Source of the DNA: UBA6054 sp963975575 | Lineage (GTDB): Bacteria; Planctomycetota; Phycisphaerae; Phycisphaerales; UBA1924 | Length of the DNA stretch: 64,000 nucleotides | NCBI GenBank assembly: GCA_963975575.1 | Contig: CAXBHL010000004.1 | Location: forward strand, 1 to 64,000 | Reading direction: 5' to 3' | Shown: one piece after another, positions 58,582 to 64,000 of the stretch | Layout: every line of letters starts with the position of its first letter | Numbering within the stretch: position 1 is the first letter of the stretch | Translations under genes and position numbers: made by a program | The notes under the pieces: generated by a model | What the model was told of the DNA's origin: nothing | What the model saw: only the letters and a program-made list of their open reading frames with translations | The model's database searches: none

Positions 58582-60087
58582 GTGATCCGCAGTCTGGCAG
58601 TTGTCTTTACCTGTGCGGCCGCGATCGCCCCGCTCACGAGCGCGGCGTCGGAACAGCCGCTCAACCTCAACCTGCACACGGTGGCCCTCCCGCCCGAGTC
58701 GGACCAGCGCCTGATCAAGCTGCTGCTGGTCGGCGACTCCCAGATGGGCCAGTCGTCCAACCGCCTGGCCGGCCAGGTGCAGAAGTGGGACGCGGACATC
58801 GTCGGACGACTGCTCTCGTGCGAGTACCAGGGCGGGGCGGGCGTGCTGTTCACGAGCGTCACCGGGCCCGCGTACGGCGCGGTCCTCTCGTCGGTCCGCG
58901 TCGGGCTCGGTGAAGATCACGGCGACGGAAACACGGGATCGCACTTCCACCATTCCAGGCGGTTCTCGGTGCTGGGCACCATCCAGCCGAACTTCTCCGA
59001 ACTCGGCGTCACGGGGCTCGTCCAGAGCGCTTCAACCCGTCCCCGCGACTTCGATTCGCGCAAAAACGCCAGGATCGCGGTGTACGACATGCCCGGAGGA
59101 TTCGCGCGGTTCCGGCTGAGCGAACGCCGCGGAACACAGAACGGCCAGAGCACGGACTTCGGACTGCCCGGTGACCCGGGCCCGGCCCTCGACGGCTCGG
59201 GCACGGTCCGCTGGTTCAACCAGCCGATCCGCGCCGCGGGGGTGCTCGGCACGCCCGGGGATCTGCCCGTTGGCGTGACCATCCGCGACAGCAACGCGCA
59301 GGACACGGACCGGACCCTGAACATCCTCGGCACGCTGCTGCACGATTCTCCCCAGGACGCCGCGTTTCCCGATCGCGGCCTGTTGGTCAGCCACGTCAGC
59401 CAATCGAGCTGGTCGGCGTGGGATCATCTCAACACGCTCACCGATGACGCGCTGAACGCGATCATCGCGATGAACGAGGGCTTCGACACGGTGATGATCG
59501 TGCTCGGGCACAACCGCGAAGACGATTACGACGCGATCACCAACCCGTCCGCCTACCCCCTGAACCTCCGCGCCCTCGCCCAACGCATCACGGCCCGCCA
59601 CGCCGGGATGGGCCTCGGCGCACCCGGCTTCGTGTTCGTCGCGCCGTGGCCGCTCGGAACGGACGAGCGGAACCAGCGCCTCGCGACCCAGACCGCGCAG
59701 TTGCACGACCTGTGCGTGCAGCACGGCTACGGATTCATTAACCTGTTCGATTTCTTCGGCAGGCAGCCGCTCGCGGGCGTGATGGACACGCCCCGCGGCT
59801 CGTTCCTCTACTCGATGGACTCGGTCCTGACACACCCCGCGGACGCGTCCACCGCAACGAACCTCATGCTGGACATCGAGTGGCACTTCGACCCGTCCAA
59901 CTGGGTCACCGACTGCCCCCCCGACCTCGCCGAGCCGTTCGGCGTGCTGAACTTCTTCGACCTGTCCGCGTTCCTGAACCTCTACAACGCCCAGGACCCG
60001 GCCGCCGACCTCGCCGAACCGTCCGGCACCTTCAACTTCTTCGACATTGCCGCCTTCATCGCGGCCTACAACGCCGGGTGCCCATAA
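58582..60087 (+). CDS. Secreted SGNH/GDSL-type hydrolase with GC-dockerin
   Basis: A 501-aa exported protein starting at GTG 58582, with GAGGAG upstream and signal MIRSLAVVFTCAAAIAPLTSAAS. Residues 47-58 (LLLVGDSQMGQS) form the SGNH block I with the nucleophile Ser at 53. MIVLGHNRED resembles block III (Asn), and a late His (LTHPADAS) may be the block V histidine. The family cleaves esters, for instance acetyl groups from polysaccharides, but the substrate is unknown. The dockerin loops are DLAEPFGVLNFFD and ADLAEPSGTFNFFD, ending YNAGCP. It is likely co-transcribed with the five-heme cytochrome. Confidence 0.78.
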   Translation: MIRSLAVVFTCAAAIAPLTSAASEQPLNLNLHTVALPPESDQRLIKLLLVGDSQMGQSSNRLAGQVQKWDADIVGRLLSCEYQGGAGVLFTSVTGPAYGAVLSSVRVGLGEDHGDGNTGSHFHHSRRFSVLGTIQPNFSELGVTGLVQSASTRPRDFDSRKNARIAVYDMPGGFARFRLSERRGTQNGQSTDFGLPGDPGPALDGSGTVRWFNQPIRAAGVLGTPGDLPVGVTIRDSNAQDTDRTLNILGTLLHDSPQDAAFPDRGLLVSHVSQSSWSAWDHLNTLTDDALNAIIAMNEGFDTVMIVLGHNREDDYDAITNPSAYPLNLRALAQRITARHAGMGLGAPGFVFVAPWPLGTDERNQRLATQTAQLHDLCVQHGYGFINLFDFFGRQPLAGVMDTPRGSFLYSMDSVLTHPADASTATNLMLDIEWHFDPSNWVTDCPPDLAEPFGVLNFFDLSAFLNLYNAQDPAADLAEPSGTFNFFDIAAFIAAYNAGCP

Positions 60088-60171
60088 CCCGGTTTGTACG
60101 GAATATGGAAGGATTCCCGCACCCGAAACCGGTGCCGGGCGCAGATTTGTTTCTCTGTTCGGGCCTCTACC

Positions 60172-60192
60172 CCGGATTCGCTTTGAATCCGG
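60172..60192 (+). other. 8-bp hairpin between the SGNH and sugar dehydrogenase genes
   Basis: CCGGATTC-GCTTT-GAATCCGG is a perfect stem 85 bases past the SGNH stop, with no T-run after it. It may stop transcription or belong to the leader of the next gene. GATAGT (60204-60209) just beyond is a possible -10 box. Confidence 0.35.
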
Positions 60193-60278
60193 CCTGAAAC
60201 GGGGATAGTTTGGAGGGGTGGGGTCCTCCCGGGCGCGTTCGTTCGGGCGGTTGTTGCACCGACACGGAGGCGAGAGCC

Positions 60279-61619
60279 ATGCTGAAGTCTGTTCTTGTGG
60301 GCGCCGCCCTTCTTGCGGCGTCCGGTACGGTCACCCACGCCCAAACCATGACCACCCAGCTCTACATGAGCGGGCTGTCCAACCCCGTCTTCGCCACCCA
60401 CGCCGGCGACGGCTCCGGCCGCCTCTTTGTCCTCGAGCAGACCGGTCGCATCCGGATCATCGACAGCAACGGGAACCTCCAGGCGACCCCGTTCCTCGAT
60501 ATCGACGCCATCAGCGCCAGCGGCGGCGAGCGCGGCCTCCTCGGCCTGGCGTTCCATCCCGACTACGACAACAACGGCAAGTTCTACATCAACTACACCA
60601 ACAACTCCGGCAGCACCGTCGTCGCCGAGTACACCCGCAGCACCATCGATCCCAACTTCGCCGACCCGGCCTCCGCCCGCATCCTGATGACCATCAACCA
60701 GCCCTTCAGCAACCACAACGGCGGCTGGGTCGGATTCGGCCCCGACGGCTACCTCTACATCGCCATGGGCGACGGCGGATCGGCCAACGACCCCGGCAAC
60801 CGGGCGTCCAACCTCAACGTCCTGCTCGGAAAACTCCTGCGCATCGACGTCGACAACCAGGACCCCAACCGCGAGTTCGCCATCCCCGCCGACAACCCCT
60901 TCGCCCAGGGCGGCGGGCTGGCCGAGATCTGGGACTACGGCCTGCGCAACCCCTGGCGCACCAGCTTCGACAGCCAGACCGGCGACCTCTGGATCGCCGA
61001 CGTCGGCCAGAACGCCCGCGAGGAGATCAACTTCGAACCCGCCGGCGACCCCGGGGGCAACCACTACGGCTGGCGCTGCCGCGAGGGCACCATCGCCACC
61101 CCCGGCATCAGCGGCTGCGGCACCGACCCCGGCTGGGTCGACCCCGTCCACGACTACAGCCACGCGCTGGGCTGCTCGATCACCGGCGGCTATGTCTACC
61201 GGGGCTGCGAGCTCGGCCCGAACTACCAGGGCAAGTACTTCTTCTCCGACTACTGCACCGGCACCATCTGGTACCTCGACCCCGCCAACGGCTTCGCCCG
61301 CAGCACCGCGTTCGACACCAACTTCAACGTCTCTTCCTTCGGCGAGGACGAGAACGGCGAGCTCTACATCACCAATATCTTCGCCGGCACCATCTACAAG
61401 CTCGTGCTGACGACGCCCAACCCGGACAACTGCGACCCCGGCTGCAGCAGCGCGGACCTGGCCGAGCCCTACGGCACCCTCAACTTCTTCGACCTGGCCG
61501 CCTACCTGTCGCTCTTCAACGCCAACGACCCGGCCGCGGACCTCGCAGCGCCGTTCGGGACGCTCAACTTCTTCGACATCTCCGCCTACCTGACCAGCTA
61601 CAACGCCGGATGCCCCTGA
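60279..61619 (+). CDS. PQQ-dependent soluble sugar dehydrogenase-like protein with GC-dockerin
   Basis: A 446-aa exported protein of the glucose/sorbosone dehydrogenase family. Signatures are RLFVLEQTGRIRII, GLLGLAFHPDY, the PQQ/active-site segment NHNGGWVGFGPDGYLYIAMGD (H146 the expected general base), IWDYGLRNPWRTSFD and YGWRCREG. Such six-bladed propellers oxidise aldoses with PQQ and pass electrons to a cytochrome or quinone. The dockerin (CSSADLAEPYGTLNFFD, ADLAAPFGTLNFFD, ending YNAGCP) places it on the surface beside the five-heme cytochrome. The signal is MLKSVLVGAALLAASGTVTHA. GGAGG precedes the ATG at 60279. A terminator follows. Confidence 0.88.
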   Translation: MLKSVLVGAALLAASGTVTHAQTMTTQLYMSGLSNPVFATHAGDGSGRLFVLEQTGRIRIIDSNGNLQATPFLDIDAISASGGERGLLGLAFHPDYDNNGKFYINYTNNSGSTVVAEYTRSTIDPNFADPASARILMTINQPFSNHNGGWVGFGPDGYLYIAMGDGGSANDPGNRASNLNVLLGKLLRIDVDNQDPNREFAIPADNPFAQGGGLAEIWDYGLRNPWRTSFDSQTGDLWIADVGQNAREEINFEPAGDPGGNHYGWRCREGTIATPGISGCGTDPGWVDPVHDYSHALGCSITGGYVYRGCELGPNYQGKYFFSDYCTGTIWYLDPANGFARSTAFDTNFNVSSFGEDENGELYITNIFAGTIYKLVLTTPNPDNCDPGCSSADLAEPYGTLNFFDLAAYLSLFNANDPAADLAAPFGTLNFFDISAYLTSYNAGCP

Positions 61620-61660
61620 TCCGGGTGTGTGAATGATGTTTGCACAACAAGTTTCCGAGA

Positions 61661-61693
61661 AGCCCGCTGCCCCGCAGCGGGCTTTTTCTTTGT
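61661..61693 (+). terminator. Rho-independent terminator after the sugar dehydrogenase gene
   Basis: AGCCCGCTGC pairs perfectly with GCAGCGGGCT around CCC, followed by TTTTTCTTTG. It starts 41 bases beyond the stop. Confidence 0.9.
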
Positions 61694-61700
61694 GAATCTG

Positions 61701-61798
61701 GGTGAGCCGGGCGGATGGCTGTCGCTCACCACCCCGGGACCTCACACGTCCCCGAGTCCTCGCGAACCCGCCGCGGTGGGTAGGGCGGGCGCGAGGAC
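61701..61798 (+). ncRNA. Two-hairpin structured leader before the protease gene
   Basis: GGTGAGC (61701-61707) pairs with GCTCACC (61724-61730). A long stem follows: GTCCTCGCG-AA-CCCGCC (61756-61772) pairs with GGCGGG-CGCGAGGAC (61784-61798), 15 bp broken only by AA, then CCTTTTA. It lies between the terminator and the protease start at 61917 and could be an attenuator or regulatory leader. No known class was recognised. Confidence 0.4.
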
Positions 61799-61916
61799 CT
61801 TTTACGCAAGGCTGGAGCCACACGCCAGCGCCAATCACCGGATCGAAGCGGCCACCGCCGCTCGTTGATCTCGCAAGCCCGCCGAACGCGGGCGCCATCA
61901 CACAGGAGCAGGAGTC

Positions 61917-64000
61917 ATGAGACAGTTGCACAACATCACGAGGCTGATCACCCTGACGGGGGTCTGTCTGGGCATCAGCGGCCACGCGGCGATCGGCGCT
62001 TCGCAGCCCGAGGGTGTCCGCCCGATGCCCGTCGATCGCGACGCGGGCGTGCCCGACAGCGGCGAGCGGGCCCAGCAACTCTTCGGCCAGCGCCAGGTCT
62101 TCGACCTCGCGGCACCCATGCCGATGCACCCGCCCATCGACCAGATCCCCCCGATGCCGATGCCCGACTTCGGCGACCGCGACCAGCCGCGGACCACCCT
62201 GCCCTCCAACAGCATGACGGTCCACAACGCCGAGACCGGCGAGACCTTCGAGATCGACCCGGACGCTCCCTCCGGTCGCATCGGCGGCCAGAGCATCGAG
62301 GGCGAGTACCGCGGCGTGGCGCCGTACGACAACATGGACGAGCTGTCCCGCACGTTCGGCAACATGGTCGCCGCCGGCGGCCTGGACTCGTGGCCCCGCT
62401 CGGGCAACGTCAAGCTCGTCATGCGGTTCACGGACGTGAACAACAACTTCCGCTGGTTCGTCTGCTCGGGCACGATGTCCGACGCGGGCACCGTGCTCAC
62501 CGCGGCCCACTGCGTCTACAACCGGGCCAGCGACATCGACGACTGGGCCGACATCATCTACATCTACCCCGGCTGGGACGGCAACGGCGGCATCGTCCCG
62601 CCCGCCGGCGACGCCGTGTTCGAGAACTTCGGCTACGCCTACGGCTCGTTCTACATCGCCGGCAGCGGCTACGTCAACAGCGGCGACTGGGACCGCGACT
62701 GCGCCGTCATCCGCATCTCGCGGGGCGGATCCCGCAACGTGGGAATGCTCACCGGCTGGTACGGCTGGGCCTGGGGCGGCTCCTGCGGGACGATCCAGGG
62801 ACGCACCTACAACAACTTCTCCTACCCCGCCGAGAACTGCCCCACCCCCGGCCTGCACAACGGCCAGACGATGTACTACTGGTCCGGTGGTGTCGACGGC
62901 TGCCCCAACAACCAGATGCAGCTCAACACCGGCGGCAACTGCCTGGACACCGTCTGGGGCGGCATGTCCGGCTCGGGCATGTACTACATCGACGGCGACA
63001 ACCGCTACGTCCACAGCATCTGCTCGACCTCCAACCGCAACGACCGCGGCTACTACTGCCAGCTCTGGGAGCAGTTCGTCCTCGACATGAACGATTTCGA
63101 GAACGACACCCGCACGAACTTTGAGGACTGGGAACCGCTGATGTTCCGCGCCCGCGGATCCACCACGGTCCAGGCCGGCACGTCCATGAACGATTCGTGC
63201 GACGTCCGCATGATCAACGCGACCAACGCCAACCCGCCGACACGCGACTACCAGCTCAAGGTCTACCTCTCGACCAACAACAACATCTCAGAGGCCGACA
63301 CGCTGCTGGCCACGTGGAACTGGAACGCCCGTGACTTCGGCGCCATGGCCAACGTCAACTTCGTCGTGCCCGCGCCGTTCATCCCCATCGACACGCCCCC
63401 CGGCAACTACTGGATCGGCGTGATCGCCGACGCCGGACTGCCCGGGACCGACTCCAACGATGACACGGACACCTGGGACGCCCAGCCGATCACCGTGACC
63501 GTCGGCCTGCCCGCCGCGGCCTCGTCGCCCGTCCCTGCCCACAACAGCATCAACCAGTCGATCTTCTCGAACCTCGACTGGGCGACCGCCGCCCGCGCCA
63601 CCAGCTACCGCGTCTACTTCGGCACCACCAACCCGCCGCCCTTCATCGGCAGCACCTCCGGCAGTTCCTGGAACCTGCCCAACCTCGCCTACGACACCCA
63701 GTACACCTGGCGCGTCGACACCGTCAACTCCGCCGGCACCACCACGGGCTCGACCTGGACCTTCCGCACCGAGCCCCCGCCCGCGCCGGACCTGACCGCC
63801 GAGGTGGCCAACGCCCCGACCGGCCCCGTCTACCGCGGCACCAACATCAACGTCTTCCACCGCACCCGCAACAACGGCAACCTGGCCACCTCGGGCACCA
63901 CGGTGGACTTCCGCATCTCGACCAACAACTTCATCTCGGTCGCCGATCCCCTGATGGGAACCAGCAACTTCGGCGGCCTGGCCCCCGGGGCGATCCTCCA
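61917..64000 (+). CDS. Secreted trypsin-like serine protease, 3' end missing
   Basis: The reading frame is open to the window edge, 694 codons so far. The signal peptide region is MRQLHNITRLITLTGVCLGISGHAAIGA, then a Pro/Met-rich propeptide-like stretch (about 65-90). The S1 catalytic triad is visible: H198 in LTAAHCVY, D261 in DRDCAVIRI and S351 in GGMSGSGMYY. After about residue 395 come accessory domains: a beta-sandwich with DYQLKVYLSTNNNIS, a fibronectin type III-like region (ATSYRVYFGTTNPP, YTWRVDTVNSAG) and a second CARDB-like repeat (VDFRISTNNFIS). The ATG at 61917 has AGGAG upstream. Whether it ends in a dockerin cannot be seen. Confidence 0.9.
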   Translation, partial: MRQLHNITRLITLTGVCLGISGHAAIGASQPEGVRPMPVDRDAGVPDSGERAQQLFGQRQVFDLAAPMPMHPPIDQIPPMPMPDFGDRDQPRTTLPSNSMTVHNAETGETFEIDPDAPSGRIGGQSIEGEYRGVAPYDNMDELSRTFGNMVAAGGLDSWPRSGNVKLVMRFTDVNNNFRWFVCSGTMSDAGTVLTAAHCVYNRASDIDDWADIIYIYPGWDGNGGIVPPAGDAVFENFGYAYGSFYIAGSGYVNSGDWDRDCAVIRISRGGSRNVGMLTGWYGWAWGGSCGTIQGRTYNNFSYPAENCPTPGLHNGQTMYYWSGGVDGCPNNQMQLNTGGNCLDTVWGGMSGSGMYYIDGDNRYVHSICSTSNRNDRGYYCQLWEQFVLDMNDFENDTRTNFEDWEPLMFRARGSTTVQAGTSMNDSCDVRMINATNANPPTRDYQLKVYLSTNNNISEADTLLATWNWNARDFGAMANVNFVVPAPFIPIDTPPGNYWIGVIADAGLPGTDSNDDTDTWDAQPITVTVGLPAAASSPVPAHNSINQSIFSNLDWATAARATSYRVYFGTTNPPPFIGSTSGSSWNLPNLAYDTQYTWRVDTVNSAGTTTGSTWTFRTEPPPAPDLTAEVANAPTGPVYRGTNINVFHRTRNNGNLATSGTTVDFRISTNNFISVADPLMGTSNFGGLAPGAIL

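Noticed and set aside
55837..58953. A 1038-residue minus-strand open frame opposite the five-heme cytochrome
   Set aside because: Antisense shadow; the five CxxCH sites and the dockerin are on the plus strand.
60066..63014. A 982-residue minus-strand open frame opposite the sugar dehydrogenase and protease genes
   Set aside because: The composition (long runs of Val/Gly/Ala/Asp) is that of an antisense frame, and the plus strand has clear enzyme motifs.
61865..63124. A plus-strand 419-residue frame overlapping the protease
   Set aside because: An Arg/His/Pro-rich out-of-frame reading; the frame starting at 61917 carries the signal peptide, TAAHC and GMSGSG.

Overview
The window looks like a chromosomal segment from a high-GC planctomycete, most likely Phycisphaerales. 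The main evidence is 16 secreted proteins that end in a tandem FFD-type dockerin-like domain closing on the residues GC(P). I know this arrangement as the 'GC-type dockerin' of that group. Two VPAP/RRRR PEP-CTERM-like exported proteins, a ClpC with a UVR motif and several lipoproteins of no recognised family fit the same assignment. No rRNA, tRNA, CRISPR array, phage or plasmid module was seen.

Positions 1-33 kb are mostly housekeeping and regulatory. They hold a DUF4870 membrane protein, a PEP-CTERM protein, an odd P-loop protein with a deoxyribosyltransferase-like tail, sucD, a CHASE hybrid histidine kinase, a coiled-coil lipoprotein and an exported amidohydrolase. Next comes a redox group: a MarR regulator overlapping a flavodoxin-fold reductase, then a pirin preceded by a perfect 15-bp palindrome. 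These are followed by ridA-dinB, an aldo/keto reductase, an FHA-GAF histidine kinase, holA, a lipoprotein and clpC with a long structured leader. The last part holds a TPR phosphatase/sulfotransferase pair, an ABC-2 permease, a REP-RAYT element, recR-rpoN and a GT39-like membrane glycosyltransferase.

Positions 33-62 kb are an island of surface proteins: 15 of its 18 complete genes encode GC-dockerin proteins. The leftward block (33.3-46.7 kb) holds three tandem di-heme peroxidase paralogues, a lactonase-like beta-propeller, two beta-helix proteins and two proteins of unknown fold. The rightward block (48.6-61.6 kb) holds beta-propellers, a five-heme cytochrome c, an SGNH hydrolase and a PQQ-type sugar dehydrogenase. 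Dihydrolipoyl dehydrogenase and a small HTH regulator sit between the blocks. The window ends inside a secreted trypsin-like protease gene that runs off the edge. No recognisable cohesin partner or sorting enzyme is present.

The strongest candidate for an undescribed system is this redox-rich, dockerin-tagged surface proteome: peroxidases, a multiheme cytochrome and a sugar dehydrogenase sharing one C-terminal tag. The tag starts with a Cys and ends with a Cys in every copy. Functions are inferred from protein motifs read by eye; no database search was run.
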